Part shown: piece by piece, positions 10,938-21,591 of the stretch
Layout of the letters: every line of letters starts with the position of its first letter
How positions within the stretch are numbered: the stretch's first letter is position 1
Assembly (NCBI GenBank): GCA_900169235.1
Contig: FWCC01000185.1
Coordinates: 1-64,000 of the forward strand
Source: Zarea fungicola
Lineage: Eukaryota > Ascomycota > Sordariomycetes > Hypocreales > Cordycipitaceae
Reading direction: 5' to 3'
DNA length: 64,000 bases
The notes under the pieces: model-generated
What the model saw: only the letters and a program-made list of their open reading frames with translations
Told to the model about the DNA's origin: nothing
The model's database searches: none
Made by a program: the position numbers and the translations under genes

Positions 10938-11814
10938 TCATGGCCGATGTGGTGTCGCCGGCAGCTCCGTGGGAGGCGATGAGAGCTCAATCGGCACATC
11001 CGTGTGCTTTGGCGCCCCTGCGTATGTGTACGACGGCACCGGCGTGCTCACCACGCTGTACTGCTTCCTGTTCTTGCGCATATACCACAGCAGCACGCCC
11101 GTGACGCCCAGCAATGCCACCCCGAGCGAGGCGCCCACGCCCGCCCCGACCGCCACCACCTTGGCCTGGTTGTAGTCGGCCGCGATTTTGTCGCCCGTTG
11201 GCGTCACCGTCACCGTGACCGTCTTGGTCGCGACCGGAGAGGAACTAGATGGCGTGGCGACGGTGCCGGCACGGAACATGGTGGTAAACTTGGCGAGGTC
11301 TGCGATGTAGTTGGCCGGGTCCTTGCAGCAGCCATAGTCGCCGCCGCAGCAATATGGGTTCGTCGCGTTGGCGTCGAAGCTGCTGCACTGAGAGAGATAC
11401 TGAAAACCGTCCGAGTATGCGGCTAATAAGAGCGGCCAAAAAAAAAACAAAAAGTCAGTACAAGTTATCATGTCAAGTTTTGTTCAATCCAAATACAGCC
11501 CCCCATTTCACGTCTTAGGGCACAACAAAATGTCGCAACATACCCTTTTGGGGATCGCAGTACGCATGGCAAGGGTAACCCCATTTCTCCAACGTGCAGC
11601 CCTGCTGCGAAAATCCATTGTTGCCTCCGCCGCCGATGCACAGCCCGTTGGAGAGGCAAAAGTCGGTCGTTCGACAGCAGGTGCTGGCTTGGGCGGACGG
11701 GTCACAGGGCTTCATCTCCGGGTCGACGGTGCCATCCTGCTTGTAGCACTTCTTCATGTCATCTGCGCGCGACGAGGTCGCTGCCAGCAGCAGCGGGAGC
11801 AGCAGCCTCAACAT
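10938..11814 (-). CDS. Cysteine-rich single-pass membrane protein with signal peptide
   Basis: Two exons, complement of 10938-11422 and 11544-11814, give 251 residues. The intron (GTATGT to TTATTAG) joins CDPQK to AAYSDGF in frame. An in-frame ATG at 11835 is an alternative start. Residues 1-19 form a signal peptide. An extracellular part follows with about 17 cysteines, many in CC pairs (STCCRTTDFC, PYCCGGDYGCC), then a Ser/Thr-rich linker with a TVTVTVTPT run, a hydrophobic segment at about 179-204 with a basic stop-transfer (YMRKNRK), and a short cytoplasmic tail with a YTYAG element. This layout is common in fungal plasma-membrane or wall-sensing proteins, but no specific function can be assigned. 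Confidence 0.75.
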
Positions 11815-13773
11815 TGGACCTGTGAAAAGAAGCATATGAAGAGAGAAAGCCCTAATCGGTTCAATGAATGGGTGGTATTCTTATTAGAGAAGGCTCCGAT
11901 ATATGAGAAGGGTGGGGGGAGAGTATATGCGGGAATCCCAAAACAAAAGATGGAGAAAATCGAAGCATAGACCAGGAGACGAGAAAACGAAGAACCCAGG
12001 AGGATCACAAAATAAGAAAAGGGAAAGTTGCATTGATTCAACTATAATTAGCCACTAACCGGGGGGGTGAGGAGAAGGCTACGCTGGCACGGCAGTCAGC
12101 AACCTTTGCCAGCCAGGTGCAAGTAAGGCTGTGAGGCTTTGAACCAAGGGTCAATTGAGCAATCATCACCAATCAGCTTTGCCATCGACTGCCGATCATC
12201 CATTGTTGCAGCTAGGAGCTGACCCAAAAATTTCAGGGGCCGTGCCGCTTCTGTCCCGTCATTGGTCTCTACTGGTGCCAAGCCGCTGCACAATCAAATT
12301 GAACGAACATTTGTAATTTGGAGACATGGTAATGTTTTTCTTCTCCTATATCTGTAAAGAAATTCTTGGCGCGGGCCAGTTCTTTCAACTCTATAGTCAC
12401 TCAGAAAGCTTTGTTGAAGGAAGCTTGTCAAGCAGAATCACCTGGCTGTTTCGTTCATGCGTCAAGATATGGCCAGAGTTTATGCTTAGTTACAGCAAGC
12501 GCCAATGGCGTAATGGGGGCGGGTTAGGACGGGGCATCTTCTGTTACAGCCACACTTGTCGGACTAGCATATATCCCGCTTCGCTTAATGAACAACGAAC
12601 AGGTCCAAAAGAGCTACGCCATTTTGGGGTCTTGGTGGCAAGCGAGGTATCTACCCTCAACGGTCATGAAACTCTTTAACAAAATTTATTCGGCAATTAT
12701 CGGCGGATAACTCAGTGCGTCAACATACTGCGCCTGCCATCTCCGAACCTGCGTGTTTAAAGGCTGACGTACTCACGTTTCGCCGGCTTCCTGCAGAGAC
12801 GAGGAGTTCATGTTGATTGCCACTTACGACACCAATGTCGCACGAATCTTGCCTACAAAAGATGTACTTTGCCCTCGACGTTGACCTGCTTTAACTGCCT
12901 GTTCGAGCTCTTACTGTTAAAGACATTATTAGCTCTGCCAAGGCTCAAACTCATAGTCCCGGGTAGGCAGAACCAACAACCGATTGAGGTAGCGCAAATA
13001 TGGTTTCAGCACAGAGCGTCTCGGTGTGTCAATCTCTGTTCATGGCGAGTTGTTTCCACCACTCTTTGTCAGCTGTTCGGAGATGAGGCTGTGTCCATAC
13101 TTCCAGAGCGGAGCAATCGGTGGTGGAGTCTCGTGGCGTTGTCGAGGAGGTGGTGGTCAAGGCGTGAGTGGGCAATCCGCCCCGTCATGGTTCATTGGTT
13201 GTCTTCTATCAGGCTTCTATTGTGGCCGACCCGGCCGGGATCTCGGCGGCGACACAGCTCCGTTAAACGGGGCATTGACGGACAAAGTGCTTACATGGCC
13301 GCTGGTTTATTCAATTGTGTATTATTAGTCTTCATCAAATTATCAGCAACTGGTGTAGAAATAAAGTTGTTACGCCTCTTCTTCACGAATTTAGTCCATT
13401 TGTTGGCACCAGCAGTAAGAGAACCAATCCCCATCACAACCTGCACACAACTATTTGTCACCCACATCATCACTGGTTTGCCACAACCCGAATTTCTTTT
13501 GCATAACATTTAATTCCCAGAATTATGCTGCAATGGTTTCCGTGCTGTGTAACGTCAACTCTTTTTAAAAATTGTACATTTTATTCAACGGTTATGCAAT
13601 GTAAGCTTGAGGGTGCTTTTACGAGAGCCATGGCCGTAGCCGAGTGGCGGGCTGTTTTGGAGATTGTGGCTTTGGCGTGCTACATTTTCGATAATCAGTC
13701 TGAAGAATGTGCCAATTTAAGTTACGGAATTTGAAAATTGCATTATAGCAAGACGACACCAGCTCATCTCCCG
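11815..13773. other. Long intergenic region
   Basis: About 2 kb. Frames of 117 residues (12326-12679) and 214 residues (12869-13513) are open on the plus strand, but they lack recognisable domains, start context or splice partners. I found no RNA gene. It likely contains promoter sequence of the membrane-protein gene on its left side. Confidence 0.45.
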
Positions 13774-15239
13774 TTATAATAGGGTGTCCATCACCTGGCC
13801 TCGCCTGTAATCAGGTCGCGCCCACTGTGTCATCCATCTAGACTCCAAGACTTGTTCTATAGTCGGTCGCTCTTCCGGCCTAAATCTGAGCATTTCGGTC
13901 ATCAGTTCCAATATCGCAGCGGTTTCTTCCTGGTCAAATTCTCCCATTTTATCCTCGCGTCTAAACTGCTGACCACGCTCCTCAAATGCTTCCTTCATTT
14001 TTGGCCATACATAGCGGCCGTTCTTTGGCAACCCATTGTCGTCAAAATAATCTCCTCTACCTTCCCACTTTTGCAGCCAGCTGGGCGGCATGTTCTCCAG
14101 TGTATCTGCAATCTGACACATCACCTTCTCATCAGAGTAAAACGCGCTGCTGAACAGCGCTTGCATGCCAAGAATATCCCAGATCGCAGTTGCGAGGCTC
14201 CAAATATCTGCAGAGAAAGAGAGCGGGGAGTCCGGTTCGAAAAGAGCTTCTGGAGGTCGAAAATCTACTGGCGTGTGGCAATCTTTTCCTAGACGATCTT
14301 CTTTGGCCGGGGCAAATGATTCTCCAAAGTCACTGAGCATCAGGTGTGCATCTGCGAGGGTGAATTCTTGAGCCTTTTTGCCCATAACAAGCGGGATTGT
14401 TGCTTGTGATGGGACACCAGGCGGGAGGGAACCTCCGTCTATTCGCTTGACAGGGTATGAATCAGGCTCACCGTACTCTTGACGAGATTGTCGAGCTGAT
14501 AATTGGTTGATACTTGGAGGTGCTCTGACAAGCACATTACGAAGATGTATATCTAGAAAAAAACAGTATTAGAGCCAAGAATATAGCCAGGAACTCGGCA
14601 GAGCTGCCACTCACCGCCGTGGACAAAACCGTGTGAATGTACAAAGGCAACAGAGCGAGTGAGCTGGTACGCCAAGGCACGAGAAACATCCAAGGGGAAT
14701 AAACGACTGAATGAGATCTGTCGGAGGCTGCCAAGCGCTAGCGGTGTAATAAAACAAGGGTGAATGCCGTTGGGGCTTTCAGCCTGGAACTCATCTAGTA
14801 AACTAGGAATGGCAAAGGAACTAGGACCAGTGGCCGCAGCACTGAGAGCTCGATGCACCTCGACCTCATGAGTCAACGAATCTGCTATTCCAATCTTTAC
14901 GGCGACATACCCCTTGCCCCGCAGATCGTACGCCAGCCAAGCGGTAGACCAACCCCCATAGCCCAGCTTGTCCAGGACTTGATAGTGGTCGTGAAGAAGG
15001 TCGCCGATTTGCATCGGAAAATAGCCGCCCTTTGTATATCTTGCCAAATTTTCGGCTCCATCAATCCACTCATATTCAGGATCTCTGTTCCTTTCGGAGC
15101 AGAACCCCGCGTAAAACGGGCGGCTGGGCGTGCAACCTGTGATGGTTGACCTGCTCAGCGTCGGCCAACATTGTCTACCAACCCCAGAGAATATCCCAAC
15201 AGCGGTTTTCAGCGCAACAAAGCGCGAGGAATGATGCAT
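13774..15239 (-). CDS. SRPK-like serine/threonine protein kinase
   Basis: Two exons, complement of 13774-14552 and 14615-15239, give 467 residues. The intron lies exactly in the catalytic loop and joins HG to DIHLRN (GTGAGT donor, TTCTAG acceptor). Recognisable elements are the glycine loop LGYGGWST (92-99), the VAVK lysine (115), catalytic Asp209 in an HGDIHLRN loop instead of the usual HRD, the DFG Asp283 and an RPPEAL block. About 65 residues separate the catalytic loop from DFG, as in fungal SRPK-like kinases that have a spacer. SRPKs phosphorylate SR-type proteins, but fungal members of this expanded group are poorly characterised. The first 30 codons and the promoter lie in a segment duplicated near 25.4 kb. 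Confidence 0.85.
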
Positions 15240-15383
15240 TTATCATGGGCGCTACAGCGCCCCAGTGGGTAGCTGCTGACGGCACTCAGTATTGCCTTTT
15301 GTGCGGGCGCACAGGGCGAGAAGTTGAAAGCATTGGTGGCCAGAGCTCGTGGAACAGCAAGGAGAACAATCTCGCGGGGAATC
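15151..15383. repeat. Segmental duplication copy 1 (kinase 5' end and promoter)
   Basis: Aligns by eye with 25408-25682 in the same orientation. Shared landmarks are CTGCTCAGCG(T/C)(C/T)GGCCAACAT, AGCGCAACAAAGCG, ATCATGGGCGCT, CCAGTGGGTAGCT, TGACGGCACTCA and CTCGCGGGGAATC. Many differences are C/T or G/A transitions. Confidence 0.75.
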
Positions 15384-17811
15384 GACTAATAGACAGTTTG
15401 GTGCCTGGCGCAAGTCTTGCAGTCGTAAAGTGGCCCAATCACTACAGTGCATCTTCGCACTGTATGCGCACAGTAGTGGTAAACTCCTCGGATATTGCGA
15501 TGATGTCTGTATTACGATATTAAACTACCGGGGTCTGTAGCGGTTACCTGGGTGTTCCACTGCACCAGTCATTCAAAGCGTGAGACTGCCAAGTCTTGTT
15601 CAAGCAGCATGTAATATCTCAGTGTACCTTTCGTAGGCCACTCTCGTCATGTTAAAAAAGGACTTGTATTGGCAAATATCTGGGGATGTTTGCTTATGAT
15701 GAGGATGCCCTTGTTTTGCTAACCCATTCACGGGCAAATCGGAAGTTGGCATCCGCTGTTAACTTCCCCGATGAGGATATCGCTACTTGTGCCAGCACCC
15801 ACCAACTTCGTAGTGCATGCTCCCTACCAAAGTGACCACCCCACCGCCGTGACCAGAAAACATAGAATAGAGTATTAAAAAGGCAATATTGTGTTGGGGC
15901 AAAAAACCGGCAATTTCTGAAGGCTCCGAGGAGCCTTCTCCTGAGTAGATGTAGATGCCACGCCAACAACGCCTATGGTATTCCCACAGAGTCTTCATGC
16001 CCAGTTATGCAGACAGAAGGCGCTGGGAGTACTCTGCAAGGCAACCGAGTTCGGGAATCGTATGATCAGACAGGAACCTAGGCTTCATCGAATTTTTAAA
16101 CTGTTCTAGAAAGGAGAACCCGTTGAAAGTATTCGAGGTTAAACGCAACATCTTGACTAGCTTCAGACATGGCAGGAACCGTGTCTTCTACGTCGGAGAA
16201 GAGGGCTTAGTTAAAAGTCACTTAGGCGGGGTGGGGCTACCTGGTACTAAATTCAGCGTAGCTAGGCCCAACACAATATAATAGTTAAAAATCTAAAAAT
16301 ATCTCCTTATAACTATAATATATAATATATTATATTTATTAAAAAATTTATTATAATTTTAACCTTTTTACTTTTAAAGTAATTTATTTTCAAAGAATTT
16401 ATTAGGGCTTTTTCAAATTTAAATAACTTTAAAGCCTTTATATTTATAATTTTATATACTTTAGTTATAAAAATATTAAGTATTTAAGTATTTTGTTTTT
16501 TGTTAGTGTTTGCTAGCATTTTCTTTGTGGTCAATTTGGTTGGGAGCACCCGCTACGGAGTTGGTGGGTGCTGGCACAAGTAGTGGTAAGCACAAAGTAC
16601 CCAGTTCCCAGTTCAAGTTCAGAATAGGAGAAGCAATCCACCAGCTTAGCAGACATTCGTTAATGATGAACCTTGTCTCTTGGCAATTCAAAATGGAGAA
16701 ACGGCCCGCTTTTCTGACGCCCAGGGTAGCACGCAGCATGCTACCGACTACGCGTCAGTAACAACGTCTTACCATGACCGTGCAAAGTAAAAAGCACCTG
16801 CGGTAGCAAACAGGCAGCATAACCATAAGAAAAGGAGGGCAGTCACTCGTTTTAGTCCCTTGCCTACTCATTTGCCCCAGTTTTGCCTCCTCTAATTTTT
16901 CTTGGCCGTTAAAGCGACGACGGGCGTGTCGTGCGTAGTGGCCGTCTTGAGCGGCCCATCCAAGGCTCATCAGGCAGACACCGAGGACTACCACTCTGAC
17001 AAGCCACGGAATTAACCAGGAGATACACTCCAAATTGTTGACTGTATTCTACAGATTGAATAGGCGGTGAAAACTGAACAGTACCTGCAGATTGCTCGAG
17101 TCACTTGGAAGTGAAGTTGAAGTTGGGTCATATGAACTGAGCCCTTGCCTTGCGACTGCCATAGCCTTACCAGGGGCTGGGGAAGCAGACCATTTGATGG
17201 GCCCAAACGAGGTCGTTTGAGGCCCGCCAAGTGGGTCTAGCTTTTGCTGGGCTTAGAACAATAAATCCAGGTGTCTATGGGATGTGATTACCAGAAGTTA
17301 TCCAGCGGAACATGAAAACTTTTTTCACAGCGCCAGTCCTCTCTTAACCAAGTTATCTCTTTCCACCTCCTTTAGAAGCTGAAAATCCTTCAAGCCCTCT
17401 GCTCCGCTTGGCGTTTCAGGGCCAGATTATTACGGGTGTAGAGTGTTGTATTTTGAGCGCGTAAGCCTCCGTGGACTTCATGGCCGATGGACTCGGCACG
17501 CAACACACGTCAGTGGCTCGTTACTACGCATCTTTTAAATTGCGCAATGTCGTGTTTTTTTTACGCGTTTGTAATGTGGGAAATATTTCTTTTGCGGCTA
17601 AATTAAAACCCACCACCCCCTTATGTTGCCCGGTTGTTCTTGCAATACTTTGTTGTAATGTCGATGCACTGTTCGTGTAAGTGGCGCCACAGGTGCCCTT
17701 ACACCAGCCTTTGGGTGCCAAGGAAGCCGTAAGCAATAGACAGTCATGGAACAACCGTCATAGAGACGGATTTGATCCAAGATTTTACATTATTTATTTT
17801 AATCTATTTTG

Positions 17812-17812
<1 letters not shown>
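15384..17812. other. Gene-poor accessory DNA
   Basis: No supported gene. A 92-residue frame on the minus strand (16755-17033) begins with a hydrophobic, signal-like stretch (MECISWLIPWLVRVVVLGVC) but has no further support. The AT-rich island at 16261-16505 lies inside this stretch. Confidence 0.4.
16261..16505. repeat. AT-rich island, RIP-like
   Basis: About 245 bp made almost only of A and T, with very frequent TA steps (for example TATAATATATTATATTTATTA) and sharp boundaries to normal-composition DNA. This is the look of a repeat degraded by RIP. The original element cannot be recognised. Confidence 0.6.

Positions 17813-17852
<40 letters not shown>
17813..17852. repeat. (TG)20 microsatellite
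   Basis: Twenty perfect TG units, 20 bp downstream of the stop codon of the minus-strand gene ending at 17873. Confidence 0.95.
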
Positions 17853-17856
<4 letters not shown>

Positions 17857-17872
17857 TAGAAAAAAAAGGAGA

Positions 17873-20152
17873 TCAAGTCGCACTATCCGGCACGCTGCTT
17901 CCGTGGTGCTTGAGGGTCATCGTGTGCGTCAACTCTTCGACGCGTAGCTGAAAAACCATTGCCGCGCCACTCCCCTCCATCTCCTCCATGTATTCGTCTA
18001 TGCTCTCAAACATGTCCATTTTCATGTGTTCAAACTCGAGCTCATTGCCGTCCTGGATCTCCCGCACCGCCTTGCTATCGGGGCACACGAAGCCGAATTT
18101 GAACCCACAGAAATCAGGGCTCAGAGCCAGGGGTATCTCCTTTTTCAGTTGCGCCAAACTCATGCTTCTCAGTGAATATGTTGGTGTCCAGTAGCTTCTC
18201 GTCTTCTTTGGCCGTCGCGATATCACCACGATGCGCACATCAGGCTCCTGTGTAAGTGTAGCCGTCGGAGGGGACGATGGAGGCAAAAATGTAGTAATCT
18301 GAGGTGCCGCCCCTTGCTGCAGTAGATTTGGGGGTGTTGTTGGCTCAATATTCTTTTCTGCTTCGCGCTCTAGTTGACGCTGCGGAGGAAGAGCCTCGCC
18401 TTTGTCACTGGGAGAGGGGAGGGCAGGCGGCGTCCGTGAGCTGGCTCGTGCATTCTCCCTACGATCCGGGTTTGGGGCCGCTGCCGCCTCTGTCCCAGTT
18501 TGTATACGTGGAGGGGAAAACTCAGATGGCTCCATATGGCGATGTCTAGTGCCAAGCTCTGGCGCGGGTGGGCTCAGACGACTGGATACATGACACGTTG
18601 GTGTTGGTGTTGATACCACGGGCGGCAGGACTGAAGTCACCTCCATGGGCGCAACAGGTACTCGCCTTTGTTCTTCCAACTCCGTCACGGACGTGCCATT
18701 TTGAAGTCTCCTTTCGTCTTCTCCAGTGTGTGGGGTGTCGTTAACTGGCGCAGCAATGCCAGTTGCTGCGGTGTCAGCACCACCCTCCGCCGCGCTGATT
18801 GTGGAAGCAGACACCACCACTGATGTAGCCGGTGCAGGTGTGGCAGTCTGTGCCGCTGCAGAGTTGCCGTTCCGGGTGTCCTTGGACTTGTACATAGGTG
18901 GGAAATAAAGGGACTCGTATTTTTGTTGTCGGACCCTGTCCGACCGTCTCTCTGGAACATGTTCCGGCCGCGGCTCACCACGATGCTGTGATGTTGCTGT
19001 ACGTTTTTGCCTCTTCTGTGGACTTGATGTATTCGCCGTGTTCGTTCGTTTTGAGTTTTTGGGCGAGACTGCTTTCGCCAAAGCCGCATTACTCGAGGTG
19101 GCTGGCCTTGGCTGAGGATCACTCGTTTGTTTCGGTGAGCGAAGCGACGGAGTGAGCAGTAACTCCGTGAGAGTCTATGAGGCTTCCGTTAGCACTCACA
19201 TTAATTTATCACTCTTGAGCGATAATACTAAAGTGGCAATACGTACTGGAAATACTGGGCTGTTAGGCCCGGAATAAAGATCTGAAGTCTCGGAGTCTTC
19301 GATTTTGGGTACCACGAGAGAAGGGCGATGTGGTGATTTCGGTTTTGGTGACTCGCCAGTTGATGTAATAGAATATGCACCACTTGATCCAGAAGCATCA
19401 GGTAAGCGTTCCGGTAGCTGGAGCGGTCGAGTAGAGTTATTGCGTCTTTCATGCGTTGACACGGCAGCAGAAATAGCTGCGTTATGCCCCTCATCCTCAA
19501 CATCAATTGGATTATTGATGCTTGAGCCCAGAGCATTCAGTTGACTATGGTATAGTGGGTGCCCTTGGCTTGTATACAGCGTCTTCTCTGTCACCAACAT
19601 GTCTCCTGTCTTTGGTTTGTCACCAGCCCCAGGCCTGGCTCGGTTCTTCTCCTTATACCGCGCATTTTGCTCTGCTTGTTGGTGGATTCTGAACAACAGA
19701 TCTCCTAGAAAGCCTTTTATCCTATATTTTAATTAATAAAAAACGTTCAGATAATCCTTTTGGTAGCTTTCTTGCGTTGGTGAATTTCTTTCTTTCTTCA
19801 CTTGAAGCATCGCTATGTTGACATTGGAAAGGGCTTCTTACTCTGGGGCATGTTGTGTAAACTGTAAACGGTTGTAATTCCTATCCTTTTTATCACTTGG
19901 CCAGTAAAGATTACCTCTGTCGCCTTGATTTAGGAAAGTTTCTGCAAGCTCGTTCTGACCAGTAAAGTGTCGTCGACCTTTTCGATCTTGATTGGGGGTT
20001 GACTCAGGATCCTGTTGGGGGGCCAAGAAGTGCTTTGCGAAGATGCGGCACTCTTCGTAAAATTCCTTGCAGCGTGCTAGCTTTGGGTCCCCGTAGTCTA
20101 ACATCATACGGAGTTCCAGGACTCCAGGCCCTCTATTTGGACTGGGTGACAT
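17873..20152 (-). CDS. Unrecognised protein family, paralogue 1
   Basis: Three exons, complement of 17873-19111, 19247-19721 and 19842-20152, give 674 residues. The start at 20152 is chosen over an upstream in-frame ATG because it makes exon 1 311 nt long, exactly as in the paralogue at 28195-30211. Block 1 (1-104) has RCKEFYEECRIF and a GNLYWPSDKKDRNYNR element. Block 2 has LLFRIHQQAEQN and NNPIDVEDE. A long low-complexity Pro/Ser/Thr/Ala region with a basic, nuclear-signal-like patch (PQKRQKR) follows. The conserved C-terminal domain (about 551-656) starts EPDVRIVVIS and contains SYWTP and DGNELEFE. Alternating strands around one helix suggest a small alpha/beta fold, but this is inference. 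I do not recognise the family. Confidence 0.75.
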
Positions 20153-20670
20153 TTTTGAATAATAAAGAGTCGACCACGGTTCTCTAATAGTATAGGCCAA
20201 ATGAAAGACTTCAAATTGAGAACGAAGCTGTTCCAAATTTCCCCAAGAAACTACGCAGGGCTCGCAGGAGCCTATAATAAGAAAGGATAGTTCTGAAACA
20301 TGCAATTAATCCCAACATAACGGCGGACCCGAGGGGCTCGAGGCTCGCAGAGGCCGCCACCCATGTGTGCTGGGAGCTTGGCCAGCCTCCGCCCCTTGAC
20401 TCATCAGCCTCTTCCGGCCGTGCTTTAGCTGGCCCATATGCTTTTGATGGGGAAAAATTATAAAAAGCAGGCTCAAAATTCAGGACTTACCAGAACGAGG
20501 CGGCGCCTGCGTATGCGTTGTCCCTTCCCCACTCACCCAACTGCCTGGTCACCCACCAGTTACAGTCCTGTTTCTCCACAGGCATACGCCTTAAGGGGCA
20601 ATGGGAATAATTCACGCCGCTTTTAACAACCGGGGAAAGCGTGCCGGAGCTTCATCCTTGGGGGTAGTCG
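20153..20670. other. 5' region of paralogue 1
   Basis: Upstream of the start codon of the minus-strand gene. It contains GC-rich stretches (20330-20430). No gene is supported. Confidence 0.4.
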
Positions 20671-20887
20671 GGACCTAATTCCCAACAGGGGTGAGACGGG
20701 CGCTCCCGCAGCGCTCGTCCCTATCTACAGAACAGCCAGTTGTGAGTTACTCAGTAATCCCAACAGGGTGAGAAAGGCCCTCCGAAGCACTCGCTATGGC
20801 TAATTGTGACCTACTCCCAAAAGGGCGAGAAAGCTCCTCCGCCGCCTCGCTATGCTATTCGTGACCTAATCTCCAACAGGACGAGCC
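20671..20887. repeat. Diverged tandem repeat with internal inverted repeats, about 3.5 units
   Basis: Units begin near 20671, 20742, 20808 and 20862. Each has the order (G)ACCTA(A)T-CCCAACAGG-GTGAG(A), a variable spacer, and CGCTCG or CTCGCT, followed by an ATTGTGA or ATTCGTGA end. The GGGYGAG and CTCGC parts within one unit are complementary and could form a stem. Confidence 0.6.
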
Positions 20888-20953
20888 CAGGTTATCCGCG
20901 TATTACACACTGGAACCTGGTCCGAGCTTCTGGCGAGTTTTTGTTCCTCGGAG

Positions 20954-20960
20954 TATAAAT
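20954..20960 (+). promoter_or_regulatory. Candidate TATA box
   Basis: TATAAAT, 129 bp upstream of the ATG at 21089 and followed by a pyrimidine-rich leader. It supports a promoter for the candidate small gene. Confidence 0.35.
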
Positions 20961-21088
20961 CGCAATTCTCCCTGATTTCGGAACTTAAACTTTTCATTAT
21001 CCAAAGTATTCTCATTCCCATACCTCAGCTACAGCAACGCTATTTTCCCCTATCAACAGACTAGAGGTTGTGATAGTCGCCCAATCCA

Positions 21089-21591
21089 ATGGCCACTTGC
21101 GTTTGTGGGCGAAACCTCAGTTCTGGCGCTGAACCAGCTGCTGGCGACCGCAATTCTACTGCCGTGTCAAAGAAGCCGTCCTGGACATTCTCGAACCCAA
21201 AAGGCAAGGTGGTGGTCAAAGATCTAGATATGGACCTTGGCCTCGAACTGGACATCTCTGAGGTATGTATGTCTTAATAGGGTTGGCCTAGTCGCCGAAG
21301 CTCCTTCCCTGCTAGTCTCAGGGAAGAAGTTATAGTGGATTTTACTCCATTGATGATCCTCCAACGGCGGCGGTGGTGGCGTCAGGATGTGTCCAGTGCC
21401 ACCCTGAGGATCCAGGGGAGACGAACGCTCAGCCCTATTTGCAATTGTTTAAACTGTTGGCTCTTTTCTCACACTTTCTCCTCGCTTGCAATAGACTAAA
21501 TTTCGGCTCAAGCGACCCGTCCGTCGCATTGGCGCTCGGCGCAAAGCGACTGCATCCCGATGCCCAGCAGCAACTACTAGTTAGACGCTGA
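21089..21591 (+). CDS. Candidate two-exon orphan gene
   Basis: Exons 21089-21262 and 21322-21591 give 147 residues. The ATG follows a TATAAAT box and a CT-rich leader. The intron is 59 bp with a strong GTATGT donor and a TCTCAG acceptor, and leaves the frame open: LELDISE joins to GRSYSGFYSIDD. The N-terminus has a CVCG pair and a short run of alternating Asp/Leu residues (KDLDMDLGLELD); the second exon has CVQCHPED and a hydrophobic stretch. No family is recognised. It lies divergent from paralogue 1. It may be an orphan gene or a chance open frame; the splice sites and promoter-like leader favour a real gene weakly. Confidence 0.35.

Noticed and set aside
12869..13513. 214-codon open frame between the membrane-protein and kinase genes
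   Set aside because: No domain, unusual Trp/Arg/Leu composition, no introns or start context; likely chance.
16755..17033. 92-codon frame with a signal-like N-terminus
   Set aside because: Only the hydrophobic start is suggestive; no conserved region, and it lies in degenerate DNA.
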